The notes under the pieces were generated by a model. That model was not told the DNA's origin. It worked only from the letters and a program-made list of their open reading frames with translations, and did no database searches. DNA of 64,000 bases from Mycolicibacterium poriferae (GTDB lineage Bacteria > Actinomycetota > Actinomycetes > Mycobacteriales > Mycobacteriaceae). Of the stretch, positions 17,601 through 25,188 are shown in pieces (positions within the stretch are counted from its first letter, which is position 1; every line of letters starts with the position of its first letter). Both the position numbers and the translations under genes were made by a program. The stretch covers positions 3,968,001 to 4,032,000 of the forward strand of contig NZ_AP022570.1 in NCBI RefSeq assembly GCF_010728325.1, read 5' to 3'.

Positions 17601-18712
17601 GCGAGATCCGGGCCGGCGGTGTAGACGAAGTCACCGTCCGCGTCGACCGTCACCGCACCCAGACCGGGCGCCTGCACCACGCTGTAGCGCAGCGGGTCGC
17701 CCTCGGGATCCGTGGCACCCAGCGACCCGGTGAGCACTCCGGCGCCTGCCTGCCCGGTGAGCACCGGCGCGGCGCTGGGCCCGTCGTTGGAGAACAGTCG
17801 GTCCATCTCCCGGCGGATGGCCCCGAACACCGCGGTGACGAACTCGAAGGACGGCAGCGGCACGCCGGTGTCGCCGGCCGAGGGCCCGATCCCGAGCAGT
17901 CCCAGGAACTTCGACACCAACCCGGCCAGGCCCGTGGTCACCGACTGCGGCGCAGGGTCGACCGACGCGTCGAGCGTGTCGACGACAGTGGTGGCCTCAG
18001 GTGCCGCCTGCTGCCGCAGCGCCGTGACGGTGGACCGGGCGGCTGTCGCCGGCTGATCGCCGTCGCCGCCGGCAGCGGCGTCGGTCAGGTCAGGCTCCGG
18101 CTGCAGCTCAGACGCGGTCTGCGTATCCACCTCGGACTCGGCGGGCCCCTGCTCGGCCGGTTGCGAGCCGTACCCGGAGCCAGCGGTGTCGGCGGTGGGA
18201 ACGGCGGCGGCGCCGTCCGACTCGACATCACCGACCGGGGAATCCAGATCGACACCGGGGCTCACCTGGCCTTCGGTCCCGACGTCGACGGGGGCGCCGT
18301 CCGGGTCGGCGACGTCGTCATCGGAGCCTGCCGTGTCGGCAGCCCCGCCGGCAAGAACGCCCTCTTCCTCCTCGGCAGTGACGGCCTCGGACTCCACGGC
18401 CTCCTCTTCCGTCATCTCATCCAGTTCGTCGGCGATGGCGTCCGCGGCATCGACCTCGTCCTGTTCGGCGTCATCGAGGGCGGCGTCGCCCGCACCTGCC
18501 GGATCGGTGTCCGAGTTCGAGTCGTCGGGATCTGTCGAGGCCTCCGCGGCCGCTCCGGTCTTCGCGGGCCCGGTGGTGGCGTTGTCGGGCCCGGCTCCAC
18601 TGGTGCTGCTCTCGTCGGAGGGGTCCGCAGTCGCCACCGCTGGACCGGCCAAACCGATCCCCAGCGCCACAGCTAACACACCAACGCGTCCGACAAATCG
18701 TCCGTAACCCAT
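11621..18712 (-). CDS. Giant secreted multidomain glycoside hydrolase: GH18-like, CBM2 x2, GH5, Calx-beta repeats
   Basis: A 2363-residue secreted protein, probably acting on beta-glycans such as cellulose or chitin. I start at the ATG at 18712. It has GGGAG upstream and gives the signal peptide (GVLAVALGIGLAG, cleavage after ATA, residue 29); an in-frame ATG lies 12 codons further up. Approximate order: acidic Asp/Ala/Glu-rich region 30-225; helical stretch 240-310; cadherin/VCBS-like domain 311-400; three FDPA-x-D-x-LDLG-like beta repeats 440-740; Calx-beta 1 and 2 (747-980); GH18-like barrel (985-1300) with DFDIE, acid Glu1121; Calx-beta 3; CBM2; Calx-beta 4; CBM2; Calx-beta 5 (to 1876); Calx-beta 6 split around a GH5 domain (about 1898-2255) with acid/base Glu2064 (HNEP) and nucleophile Glu2194 minus 12, i.e. 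Glu2182 (GEFG). No C-terminal anchor is seen. It is monocistronic with a strong terminator. Confidence 0.9.
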   Translation of the reverse strand: MGYGRFVGRVGVLAVALGIGLAGPAVATADPSDESSTSGAGPDNATTGPAKTGAAAEASTDPDDSNSDTDPAGAGDAALDDAEQDEVDAADAIADELDEMTEEEAVESEAVTAEEEEGVLAGGAADTAGSDDDVADPDGAPVDVGTEGQVSPGVDLDSPVGDVESDGAAAVPTADTAGSGYGSQPAEQGPAESEVDTQTASELQPEPDLTDAAAGGDGDQPATAARSTVTALRQQAAPEATTVVDTLDASVDPAPQSVTTGLAGLVSKFLGLLGIGPSAGDTGVPLPSFEFVTAVFGAIRREMDRLFSNDGPSAAPVLTGQAGAGVLTGSLGATDPEGDPLRYSVVQAPGLGAVTVDADGDFVYTAGPDLAAAGGTDTFVVRVRDTGFRLLSAGPRTTEVPVTVTVAAAEADSGESSAAAAPTAMLLAAAQATSTGSGSVYQVSASGPDIVGFDPAKDKLDLGDVSVHNFIVVDTAEGVGFRNPWSGETAIIQGVSLGQLTVDSFTPIINDHLRQDLSGALAWEHGVTAAPGTVYARSHEVGQIDRVAFDAATDVVDFRYYGTREQLYMTDTPEGVVISNAGTGQALILQGVTTAQLTATNFIFHNAQVREDRLHLQLGIGTVPNSQVLPQAVPIAGTDNWPTAAGNGAPPSGQTGTTTTIAWQYGTHTTLEFDPAADTLDFGWFKAHEFTVDEVSGSTRIAIVNNNQSYTLTGVGLGELEMSNIVALDDTARAKWQTLISHAAPPVSRPTVSVGDASAAEGDSDSTTLTFTVTLSEPAGEPVTVSYSTANGTATAAGADYTPTVGTLTFAAGETVKTVNVAVTGDTMVELDEQFTLNLSAPVNAVIGDGVGVATIVNDDVDTAPSTPPAVSIADLTVAEGDGEHSHFMFTVTLDKASDETVTVQYSTSDGTAIAGVDYTATTGTVTFAPGVTTQLVHVDVIGDAAAESNETFTVTLSSPVGATLADGSAIGTITDDDTVTTVPGLNSGNPGDELWGEAFYAPYVDMGLWPVPDLVAIAQGRGASLVTLGFLQATPDGKLAWAGLSALAPDSDFEQAQAINSSIAALQAAGGDVMISLGGASGTSLAQWYATRGLSARSLADAYVAVAQTYSLNRIDFDIEGAAVADAASIALRSQALALMQQDLPDLEVWYTLPVLPTGLTSDGLNVVRSAVSAGVELDGVNVMAMDYGESAAPTSGPNAKTMGAYAIQAAESTYAQLAALYGEFGQSFGWNQVGVTPMIGVNDVTTEVFTVADAQALEDFARAKGLGMLSMWSVARDTPGSLGQASPTASGLDLPAGSFSAVFNDYGTANDVGDTLPTLSISDAAVVEGDGGQTHVMFTVTLSAASDEAVSVGYVTSNGTATAGVDYTAGSGVVSFAPGVTSQMVHVMVAGDVAVEGDETFTVSLSNPSGATIADGSAVGTITNDDVAPTPTPGASSVTYVVSDDWGSGFVAGVKVTAGSAFDVWTVEFDTPAAISNIWNAEIVSHVGQHYVVRNASWNAKVAAGQSVEFGFQAAPGGGSSAVTGFVVNGSSTGGPAPVVPKVSVADASVVEGDSGTTQLTFTVTLDTASDEAVSVGYVTSNGTATAGVDYTAGNGTITFAPGVLSQQISVTVAGDVAVEGDETFTVSLSNPSGATIADGSAVGTITNDDVAPTPTPGASSVTYVVSDDWGSGFVAGVKVTAGSAFDGWTVEFDTPAAISNIWNAEIVSHVGQHYVVRNASWNAKVAAGQSVEFGFQAAPGGGSSAVTGFVVNGSSTGGPAPVVPKVSVADASVVEGDSGTTQLTFTVTLDTASDEVVSVGYVTSNGTATAGVDYTAGNGTITFAPGVLSQQISVTVTGDGTAETDETFTLTLSSPSGVTVADGSATGTIVNDDVINPANLMLSISDASVVEGAPGSGVAPGWFSTSGNQIVDSAGNPVQIAGINWFGMESDIFTPHGLWTRNYQDMMDQMVALEFNTIRLPYSSEMLHTTKMPSGIDFYRNPELAGLTPIEIMDEVIRYAGEVGLRVILDHHRSSAGAGATANGLWYEGQYTEAQWIADWQMLAARYAGDPTVIGADLHNEPHNGTWGGGGATDWAAAAERAGNAILAVNDNWLIFVEGVATYEGQHYWWGGNLMGVADRPIVLDVADRVVYSPHDYPNSVYAQPWFQGADFGDALPDKFEQMWGYIYEQNIAPIYLGEFGTRLSDPKDVVWYEAITSYLSGDFDNDGTIDIAAGTQDMSWTFWSWNPNSTDTGGILADDWNTVNENKLVYLEALQFDFDEDTSGVLANFVVTLAQPSNQTVTVQYATSNGTATGGDDYVATTGTLTFAPGETSKTISVVVLGDTVAEGSESFLVTLSSPTGATVGDGTGTGTITDATVV
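13196..14540 (-). repeat. Two tandem near-identical 672-bp units (Calx-beta + CBM2)
   Basis: Two direct repeats of exactly 672 bp (224 codons) lie end to end, about 13196-13867 and 13868-14539. Each encodes a Calx-beta half/whole plus a CBM2-like module. They match almost base for base, including synonymous positions. A visible difference is at the CBM2 tryptophan loop: one copy reads AFDGWTVEF and the other AFDVWTVEF (13641 versus 14313 region). Such identity implies a recent duplication or gene conversion. Confidence 0.85.
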
Positions 18713-19296
18713 CAGCAACGCACTCCCGTTCCACCTCAGCGCCCGCATCTCGGCGGCCGGCCACGGCCCGCACTCCGATCACGAAACGATATTAACGTCT
18801 GTGAAAAGCATTCAACCCGACTTCCGGCGGCAGCGTCAAGGATGCAATTTTCCCGACCAGACGCGACGCAAAGAACGCATAGTTGAACTATCTAAGCTAA
18901 CTGTCGCGCAACCGCTTTTCGCCGTTATTAGCTGTTCAGAATGGATCACGGTACAAGGAGTCGGCTGGTTCGGCAAATAGATTCTCTACGGCTTCCAGGC
19001 GCGCGTCGGGCGGCCGACAGGTAGTCCCGTGACTAACTTCTTTGCGATTGTCGAATAGGCGAACAATTGCCGTACCGGTGTCCAAAGGAATGACAGCTGC
19101 GGTGACCGCAGGGCTACGTCACTTCCACCAAGCATACGTCTCCGTCACAGCGAGCAAATTGCTGAGCGCGTGATGCGACAAGGACGACCATTAGTCAGCA
19201 ACATCGATTGCCAGATCTCGGCGCAGGGTCCGAGATCCCCAGAAGAAGGGACGGAGGTCACTAGGCGCAGGCGAGCGCACCGAGCAGCATGAAGGG
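18713..19296. other. Intergenic region between divergent giant gene and CBS-domain gene
   Basis: A 584-bp spacer that is clearly lower in GC than its surroundings (18780-19180). It separates two divergent genes and should hold both promoters. On the minus strand a TAATAT hexamer (complement at 18790-18795) is a possible -10 element for the giant gene. I see no open frame with coding character, no RNA gene and no repeat. Confidence 0.5.
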
Positions 19297-19707
19297 ATGA
19301 CACGTATACCGCTGGTTGGCTCCGCCCCGGTCTCGACTCTCACCGGCGATTCGGTGGCACGGGTGTCCGCCGACGCCTCCATCGCCGACGTGGCCCGTGC
19401 GCTGGTCTCCCGTGACGTCGGCATGGTCGTGGTCGGAGACGAGCAACGCCCCGCCGCTGTCCTCAGTGAGCGTGACGTCGTCCGCGTGGTGGCCGCCGGC
19501 AGCGATCCGACCACCGTGAGGGCCGGTGATGTCGCCAGTACCAGGCTGGTCTGGGCGAGCGCCGAGGACACCGTCGACGAGGTCGCGAACCGCATGATGG
19601 AGCACTACATCCGCCACATCCTGGTCGAACAGGACGGGTCCCTGGTCGGGGTGGTATCCGCGCGGGATCTGCTGGGCCCCTACAGTTCTGAGGCTGCTGA
19701 GGGCTGA
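19297..19707 (+). CDS. Tandem CBS-domain protein
   Basis: A 136-residue protein made only of two CBS motifs (about residues 10-65 and 75-132). It shows the typical ASIADVARALVSRDVGMVVV and DTVDEVANRMMEHYIRHILV helices and closing GVVSARDLL. CBS pairs bind adenine nucleotides and act as energy or redox sensors; the partner is unknown here. AAGGG lies three bases before the ATG. A hairpin follows the stop. No operon partner: the next gene starts 97 bp away, beyond that hairpin. Confidence 0.9.
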   Translation: MTRIPLVGSAPVSTLTGDSVARVSADASIADVARALVSRDVGMVVVGDEQRPAAVLSERDVVRVVAAGSDPTTVRAGDVASTRLVWASAEDTVDEVANRMMEHYIRHILVEQDGSLVGVVSARDLLGPYSSEAAEG

Positions 19708-19709
19708 GC

Positions 19710-19740
19710 GAGCGTCGCTCCGCAGGAGCGCCTGACGCTC
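19710..19740 (+). terminator. Nested hairpin terminator after the CBS-domain gene
   Basis: Starting 3 bp past the stop, CGCTCC (19716-19721) pairs with GGAGCG (19725-19730) around a 3-nt loop. An outer GAGCGT/ACGCTC pair extends it. There is no T tract. Position and stability suggest transcription termination. Confidence 0.5.
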
Positions 19741-19804
19741 ATCGGGCACCGGAGGGTGGCGGCCGGCCCGACGAGCGCACCCGCTCGGACGCGATAATGG
19801 GCCG

Positions 19805-20527
19805 GTGACTCGCACGGTTCTGTTTCTGCGCAACGACCCCCTGGCGACCGAGGCGTTGCTCGCCGAGGCGTTCGGCGAGTTCGGCTACGACGTCGACACC
19901 TTCGACGTGGTCACCGCCGACCGCGCCCACGACCCTGCCGGCGAGGTGGTCTTTCCCGACCCGCGCGGCTACGACGTCATAGTCCCGCTGGGTGCCCGCT
20001 GGCCGGTGTACGACCCGGCGTTGCGGGCGAGCTGGGTGGGCACCGAAGTGCAGCTGGTGCGTGACGCCGCGGCGGCCGGGATCGCGCTGTTGGGCGTGTG
20101 TTTCGGTGGTCAGCTGCTGGCCCAGGCCTTCGGCGGCACCGTCGAGCGTTCGACGCGCCCGGAGATCGGCTGGTTCGACACCGCCAGCGCCCGGCCGGAC
20201 ATCGTGCCGGGTGGCGCGTGGTTCCAATGGCATTTCGATCGGTGGACCCTTCCGCCTGGGGCCGTCGAGCTGGCCAGGACCCCGGATGCGTCGCAGGCCT
20301 TCACCCTGGGCCGAGCTCTGGCGTTGCAGTTCCATCCGGAGGTCGATGTCGCGCTGCTGGAGAACTGGATCACCGGCGACGACGTCGGAGAGCTGGCCGC
20401 GCTGGGCCTGAATGCCGACGACTTGCGCACCCGCACAACAGAATTGGCTGACGATGTCGCACCCCGGATCAGGACGCTGGTAGCGGGCTTCCTGACCCAC
20501 GTCGCAGGTCAGTCCCGGCCGAGCTGA
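19805..20527 (+). CDS. Type 1 (class I) glutamine amidotransferase
   Basis: A 240-residue stand-alone GATase1 domain resembling the glutaminase half of GMP synthase. It shows the nucleophile elbow GVCFGGQLLAQA with the catalytic Cys at about residue 99 and the His-x-Glu dyad in LQFHPEVD at about residue 178. It probably hydrolyses glutamine or a gamma-glutamyl compound; the acceptor is unknown. The start is GTG at 19805. Its last 19 bases overlap the 3' end of the convergent SDR gene. Confidence 0.88.
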   Translation: MTRTVLFLRNDPLATEALLAEAFGEFGYDVDTFDVVTADRAHDPAGEVVFPDPRGYDVIVPLGARWPVYDPALRASWVGTEVQLVRDAAAAGIALLGVCFGGQLLAQAFGGTVERSTRPEIGWFDTASARPDIVPGGAWFQWHFDRWTLPPGAVELARTPDASQAFTLGRALALQFHPEVDVALLENWITGDDVGELAALGLNADDLRTRTTELADDVAPRIRTLVAGFLTHVAGQSRPS

Positions 20528-21858
20528 TGGGCCAGCGCGTCACCCACGTCTGGGTGGCGGAAGCGGTGTCCGAGCGCGGTGAGCTTCGCCGGTAGCACCC
20601 GCTGGCTGGCCTCGGCCAGCTCGCGGGCGCCCTGTTCGCCAAGCAGTACACGGGGGCCCAGCGCAGGCACCGGCAACACCGCGGGCCGGTGCAGCACCGA
20701 GGCCAGGGCGGCGGTGTACTCGGAGTTGCGCACCGGTTCGGGTCCCACCGCGTTGACCGCCCCGGTCAGCCGCTCGTCATAGAGGGCGCGGTGATAGACG
20801 TCGAGCACGTCGTCCAGACCCACCCAGGCCAGCCACTGCCGCCCGGAAGCCAGCCGACCGCCGAGGCCCGCGGCGAACAACGGCCGCAGCAGCCGCAGCG
20901 TTCCGCCCGCCGCGGCTTGCACGATGCCGGTTCGCACCGTCACCACCCTCAGCCCGGCGTCGACCGCAGGCGCCGTCGCAGCCTCCCAGTCGGTGACGAC
21001 GTCGGCGAGGAACCCGCCGCCGTGTGAGCTGTCCTCCGTCAGCGGGGTGTCCCCGCGGTCGTAGCCGTACACGCCGACTGCCGAGGCACTGATGAACACC
21101 CGGGGCCCGTCCGGCGCGGCCGTCGCCGCGACCGCCAGCTTGCGGGTCGGCTCGATGCGGCTGTCCCGGATGGCGGCGCGGTGAGCTTCGGTGAAGCGGC
21201 CGGCGATCGAGGCACCGGCCAGGTGGATGACGGCATCGACGCCGCTGAGTAGATCGGGGTCCGGATTCTGCGGATCCCAGGTGCGCTCGTCGTCACCCTG
21301 CGCCGCACGGCGCACCAACCTGATGACACGGTGCCCACCGGTGGTGAGGAACGCCGAGAGCGCACTGCCGACCAGACCCGACGAGCCGGTCATCGCGATG
21401 ACCGAGGGCCCCAGACCCGCGTCGGCGGCGTCGCGGTGCGAGGCCAGGTCGTCGGCGAGCTGACGGTGGCGGTAGACGAACGTCGAGCGCAGCGCCGCTT
21501 CCGGCACGATGGTCTCGACCCTGTCGTGCATTCGGGTCCGTCCACCCACATCAGCGAACGTGTGGGTGTGCCGCCAGCTTCCGACCAGCCGAGCCGGCCA
21601 GGACGCCGGCCCCTGCGCGGACAACTCGTCGACGAAACGACTGCGGGGCACGTAAGCCGACGGATCATGGCGGGCCACCCAGCGCAGCCCGCCGGGCAGC
21701 CCCAGCACCGCGACTCCGTCGGCGAGCGACTCGGCCTCCCGCACCACCGTCATGGGCTGCCACGGCGGAACCAGCCGGGGCATCGCGCCGGGCCGGGCAT
21801 GCCAGTCCCACACGGTGTCGACGGGATGATCGAGGTGGCTCTCGTGTTCGATGCCCAT
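20509..21858 (-). CDS. SRPBCC / NAD-dependent epimerase fusion (TIGR01777 family)
   Basis: A 449-residue two-domain protein. Residues 1-150 form a START-like SRPBCC ligand-binding fold ([19 protein letters not shown] at the N-terminus). Residues 155-449 form a short-chain epimerase-like domain with the Rossmann motif [12 protein letters not shown] and the YG/SAS motifs ([11 protein letters not shown]). The family is widespread (SDR39U1; Rv2216-like in M. tuberculosis), but its substrate is unknown. The ATG at 21858 is chosen because GGAGGA lies 3 bases upstream; the frame stays open further upstream without a site. Its 3' end overlaps the convergent amidotransferase gene by 19 bp. Confidence 0.88.
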   Translation of the reverse strand: MGIEHESHLDHPVDTVWDWHARPGAMPRLVPPWQPMTVVREAESLADGVAVLGLPGGLRWVARHDPSAYVPRSRFVDELSAQGPASWPARLVGSWRHTHTFADVGGRTRMHDRVETIVPEAALRSTFVYRHRQLADDLASHRDAADAGLGPSVIAMTGSSGLVGSALSAFLTTGGHRVIRLVRRAAQGDDERTWDPQNPDPDLLSGVDAVIHLAGASIAGRFTEAHRAAIRDSRIEPTRKLAVAATAAPDGPRVFISASAVGVYGYDRGDTPLTEDSSHGGGFLADVVTDWEAATAPAVDAGLRVVTVRTGIVQAAAGGTLRLLRPLFAAGLGGRLASGRQWLAWVGLDDVLDVYHRALYDERLTGAVNAVGPEPVRNSEYTAALASVLHRPAVLPVPALGPRVLLGEQGARELAEASQRVLPAKLTALGHRFRHPDVGDALAHQLGRD

Positions 21859-21983
21859 GTTCCTCCGAACCTGTCGTGTCGTCTGCGCAGTATTCGTCAC
21901 CGGTACCGCGCCGGATTGCCCGGAAAGCGCGCGGGTACCCGTGCAGAGGCGAACACTGTGAACCATCCGGCGATGAGCGTGCC

Positions 21984-22658
21984 ATGACTGAGATACCGCG
22001 GATACCGCGAACATTTCGAGACCGCCGCGAGGCAGGTCAGATCCTCGCGCGGGATCTGGAGCGCTACCGGGGTCGGCAGGACCTGCAGGTACTGGGTCTG
22101 GCCCGCGGCGGGGTTCCCATCGGTTGGGAGGTCGCGGCTCACCTGCAGGCGCCGCTGGACGTCTGCCTGGTGCGCAAGCTGGGGGTACCGCAGCACCCCG
22201 AACTGGCCATGGGCGCTGTCGCCACGGGCGGCGGGGTGGTGCTCAACGAAGGCCTGGTGCGCAGTCTGGGCATCGGGCCGGATCAGGTCCGGGAGGCCAT
22301 CGAGCGGGAGACCGCCGAACTGCACCGGCGCGAGCAGGCCTACCGGGGTGGCCGACCTCCGCTGGACCTGACGGGCCGCACGGTGATCCTCGTCGACGAC
22401 GGTATCGCGACCGGAGCCAGCATGGTCGCCGCCGCGCGCTCGGTGCGGCAGGCCGGCGCAGCACAGGTCGTGGTCGCGGTGCCGGTGGGCCCGGCCTCGG
22501 TGTGGCGCGAGTTTCGCGACGAGGCCGACGACGTGGTCTGCTCGACCACACCCGCCGACTTCCACGCGGTGGGTCAGGTGTTCGCCGACTTCCACCAGGT
22601 CGGCGACGACGAAGTCCGGGCCGCGCTGGCCAGCCCGACCGTCTCGGCGCCGCAGTGA
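21984..22658 (+). CDS. Phosphoribosyltransferase-family protein
   Basis: A 224-residue type I PRTase fold with the PRPP-binding loop [14 protein letters not shown] (about residues 138-151). An N-terminal [15 protein letters not shown] segment and a substrate loop near [17 protein letters not shown] are also visible. It matches the mycobacterial Rv2143-like family in this syntenic position. The physiological base is unknown. The ATG at 21984 gives family-like length; the frame is open further upstream into the divergent promoter region. It ends 10 bp before the convergent small membrane protein gene. Confidence 0.87.
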   Translation: MTEIPRIPRTFRDRREAGQILARDLERYRGRQDLQVLGLARGGVPIGWEVAAHLQAPLDVCLVRKLGVPQHPELAMGAVATGGGVVLNEGLVRSLGIGPDQVREAIERETAELHRREQAYRGGRPPLDLTGRTVILVDDGIATGASMVAAARSVRQAGAAQVVVAVPVGPASVWREFRDEADDVVCSTTPADFHAVGQVFADFHQVGDDEVRAALASPTVSAPQ

Positions 22659-22668
22659 ACCAGCCGCG

Positions 22669-23028
22669 TCAGTTCCGGGCGGTGTCCCCGTTGTCGCCCT
22701 CGGTCGAACTGGGCTCGGCCGCCACGGTGTCGGACTCGTCCTCCGCCGGTACGGCGTCGTCCTGGTAGTCGGCGATCGGCGGTTCGTCGGGATAATCCTC
22801 GACATCAGACGTGGTCTCGGCCATGTCGGTGTCGTCGGTCGCCTCGGCGTCGGATTCCTCGTCGGCGCCGGCCCGGGAGCGGTCCCGCAGCGCGTCGACG
22901 ATGAGTAGCACGACGCCGATGACACTGGCGGCGATACACACCCAGGCGATCAGCTCGTTGCTGGTCACCACAGCAGTGACCAGCGCCGCGAGACCGATCA
23001 CGGCGAGTACCAGCGCGACGATCAGCAC
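22669..23028 (-). CDS. Small membrane protein with acidic tail (Rv2144c-like)
   Basis: A 119-residue protein with two adjacent transmembrane segments (about 1-22 and 27-45) followed by a short basic patch (DALRDRSR). The C-terminal tail of about 70 residues is strongly acidic, low in complexity and probably disordered and cytoplasmic. The GTG start at 23028 lies 42 bp downstream of wag31 on the same strand, the position of Rv2144c in M. tuberculosis. Function is unknown; a link to the Wag31 polar complex is only suggested by the conserved neighbourhood. Confidence 0.85.
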   Translation of the reverse strand: MLIVALVLAVIGLAALVTAVVTSNELIAWVCIAASVIGVVLLIVDALRDRSRAGADEESDAEATDDTDMAETTSDVEDYPDEPPIADYQDDAVPAEDESDTVAAEPSSTEGDNGDTARN

Positions 23029-23070
23029 GGAACGGTCCGGGAGGACAAGACTGGACGGTGGCGCACGTGA

Positions 23071-23883
23071 CTAGTTGTTGCCCCGGTTGAACTGGTTGAA
23101 GCCGCCGTCGCTGTTGGCTCCGGAATCCACCGGCGCCGCCGAGCCACGCTGGCCCAGCTCCTCGAGCTGAGATTCCAGGTAGGTCTTCAACCGCGTGCGG
23201 TACTCCCGCTCGAAGGTGCGCAGCTGCTCGAGCCGGCCTTCCAGCACCGTGCGCTGCTGGTTGATCGTGCCCATGATCTCGGAGTGCTTACGCTCGGCAT
23301 CGGCCTGCAGCGCGTCGGCTTTCTCCTGCGCCTGACGCAGCTGCGTTTCCGAACGGGTCTGCGCGTCGGCGAGCATCGCGTCGGCGCGCTGCCGCGCTTC
23401 GGCGACTGTGGTCTCGGCGGTCTGCCGTGCCTCGGTGACCATCTGGTCGGCCTGCGCACGGGCATCGGCGAGCATCTTCTCGGACTCTGCCTTGGCGCTG
23501 TTGGTCAGCCGGTCTGCGGTGTCCTGGGCCAGGCTGAGCACCTTGGCTGCACGCAGGTGCTGGTCCTCGGTGGCCGCGGCCGGCTGCTGCGGTTGCGGCG
23601 GGGCCTCGTAGGCGGGCTCCGGAGCCGGTGCGGGTTCGGGCTCCGGCTCGTAGACTGGCAGCGTCTGTGTGGGCTGCGCGCCACCGCCCGCGCGGGCCGA
23701 GGCGAGCTCCTGATCCAGCTCGCTGACCCGCTGCCGCAAGTCGCTGTTCTCCTCGATGAGACGGGCCAGCTCGTTCTCGACGAGATCGAGGAAGGCATCG
23801 ACCTCGTCTTCGTTGTAGCCGCGCTTGCCGATCGGTGGCTTACTGAAAGCGACGTTGTGCACGTCGGCAGGAGTGAGCGGCAT
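23071..23883 (-). CDS. wag31: Polar growth and division protein Wag31 (DivIVA)
   Basis: Coiled-coil scaffold that marks the cell poles and directs apical wall synthesis. The product is 270 residues. The conserved N-terminal DivIVA membrane-binding domain (residues 1-60, [20 protein letters not shown]) is followed by a Pro/Glu/Ala-rich linker (about 80-115). A long Ala/Gln/Glu coiled coil (about 125-250) and a Gly/Asn-rich tail complete it. I start at the ATG at 23883, the exact family start, with AAGGGGG upstream; a frame of 10 extra codons is open above it. The 227-bp gap to yggT should hold its own promoter. In M. tuberculosis it is a PknA/B substrate. Confidence 0.96.
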   Translation of the reverse strand: MPLTPADVHNVAFSKPPIGKRGYNEDEVDAFLDLVENELARLIEENSDLRQRVSELDQELASARAGGGAQPTQTLPVYEPEPEPAPAPEPAYEAPPQPQQPAAATEDQHLRAAKVLSLAQDTADRLTNSAKAESEKMLADARAQADQMVTEARQTAETTVAEARQRADAMLADAQTRSETQLRQAQEKADALQADAERKHSEIMGTINQQRTVLEGRLEQLRTFEREYRTRLKTYLESQLEELGQRGSAAPVDSGANSDGGFNQFNRGNN

Positions 23884-24110
23884 CGTCTGCCCCCTTGAAG
23901 TCTGGACCGTCAATCGATCTCAAAGTGTAAAGCAGTGCTGGATGGTAACTGGCGTCCATCCTGTCACACCAGACCCGGCGGTTGCAGAAGAGGCCGATAT
24001 TAAGACCGAATTTCAGCTTTGCCCGCTTCCGCAGCAGACCGGGGCGGGAGACGAGCAACCCTCCGACCCGACCTCGCCCACGCGCAAAGTCGCTGTTCAG
24101 AGGGGTGCGC

Positions 24111-24401
24111 TCAGGCCGCGGCGCTGAACGCGAGTTGCATGCCGATGAAGGCCAGCAGAAGCAGAACCATGATCGAGAGGTCGAAGCGCACCGCGCCGAT
24201 GGTCAGCTGCGGAATGATCCGACGAAGTAACCGCACCGGCGGATCAGTCAAGGTCATGATGACCTCCAGGACCACCACGGTCGCGCCCCTGGGCTGCCAG
24301 TCACGGCTGAACGAGCGGATGAACTCGACGACGACCCGAGCGATCAACAGCAGCCAGAAGAGAAACAGCGCGAAACCCAGGATCGAGAAGAAGAGCCCCA
24401 A
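24111..24401 (-). CDS. yggT: YggT family membrane protein
   Basis: A 96-residue integral membrane protein with two transmembrane segments (about 3-24 and 68-92). They flank a conserved loop with EFIRSFSRDW and TDPPVRLLRRIIP. It is homologous to Rv2146c and sits between sepF and wag31, as in other actinobacteria. YggT proteins are linked to division and osmotic adaptation, but the biochemical role is unclear. The start is a TTG at 24401 with a weak GAGG upstream; no ATG is available. Confidence 0.88.
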   Translation of the reverse strand: MGLFFSILGFALFLFWLLLIARVVVEFIRSFSRDWQPRGATVVVLEVIMTLTDPPVRLLRRIIPQLTIGAVRFDLSIMVLLLLAFIGMQLAFSAAA

Positions 24402-24525
24402 CTGAGCGACCTCACTCCAGGACGATTGTCTGACGGTGGAAACACTGCCGGGCCTCTGGGGTCCCAGCCGCCGTCAGCCTACCCGCGGTGCCGCGCGGGC
24501 ATCCGGTCGCCGCGGGGCGGCGGAC

Positions 24526-25188
24526 TCACTGATAGGCGTAGAAGCCGGCCTCGGCGATGCGGCGGCGCTGCTCAGCGGTCACATCGACGTCGGCCGGCGA
24601 CAGCAGGAACACCTTGGTCGCGACCTTGTCGAACGATCCGCGCAACGCGAAGGCCAGGCCGGCGGCGAAGTCGACCAGCCGTTTGGCGTCGGCATTGTCC
24701 ATCGACACCAGGTCCATGATTACCGGTGTGCCGTCGCGGAACCGCTCACCGATGGTGCGCGCCTCGCTGTAGTCCTTCGGCCGCAGCGTGGTGATCTTGG
24801 CCAGCGGGCTGCCCGCTTCGAACAGTTCGGCCATGCCGCGCGGGTCCATCGCCAGCGCACCCCGGGTCGACCCGCGCATTCCACCGAATCGTGGTGGGGT
24901 GCGGTCGAATTCGCGGGGAGTGCGCAGCCTGGGCTCGAACCGGGCGTCGTCGAAACCGCCGCGGTAGGCGGGGGGCTCGTCGTATTCGCGGCGGCGGTCA
25001 TCACCCATGGAGCCCATCGCGCCCATGCCCTCGAACCCGCGCGCATAGCCCTCGTCTTCGAAGCGGTCCTCGCGCGGACGGCGGTACCCGCGCACCGGTG
25101 CGCGGTCGTCATCGTCGTAGTAGTCGTCCTCGTAGTCATCCATCGGTGCCATACCGAAGTAGGCCTTGACCTTGTGCAGTGTGCTCAT
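24526..25188 (-). CDS. sepF: Cell division protein SepF
   Basis: Membrane-tethering partner of FtsZ; it bends and anchors the ring. The 220-residue product has an amphipathic N-terminus ([13 protein letters not shown]). A long charged, Gly/Arg/Asp-rich linker (about 17-115) follows. The compact DUF552 core (about 125-215) includes [17 protein letters not shown] and [18 protein letters not shown]. The ATG overlaps the yggS stop as ATGA, so it is translationally coupled. Confidence 0.95.
   Translation of the reverse strand: MSTLHKVKAYFGMAPMDDYEDDYYDDDDRAPVRGYRRPREDRFEDEGYARGFEGMGAMGSMGDDRRREYDEPPAYRGGFDDARFEPRLRTPREFDRTPPRFGGMRGSTRGALAMDPRGMAELFEAGSPLAKITTLRPKDYSEARTIGERFRDGTPVIMDLVSMDNADAKRLVDFAAGLAFALRGSFDKVATKVFLLSPADVDVTAEQRRRIAEAGFYAYQ

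Noticed and set aside
18713..19296. A mobile-element remnant or RNA gene in the lower-GC spacer
   Set aside because: No inverted termini, transposase fragment, or tRNA/riboswitch-like folding could be recognised by eye; it reads as a divergent promoter region.
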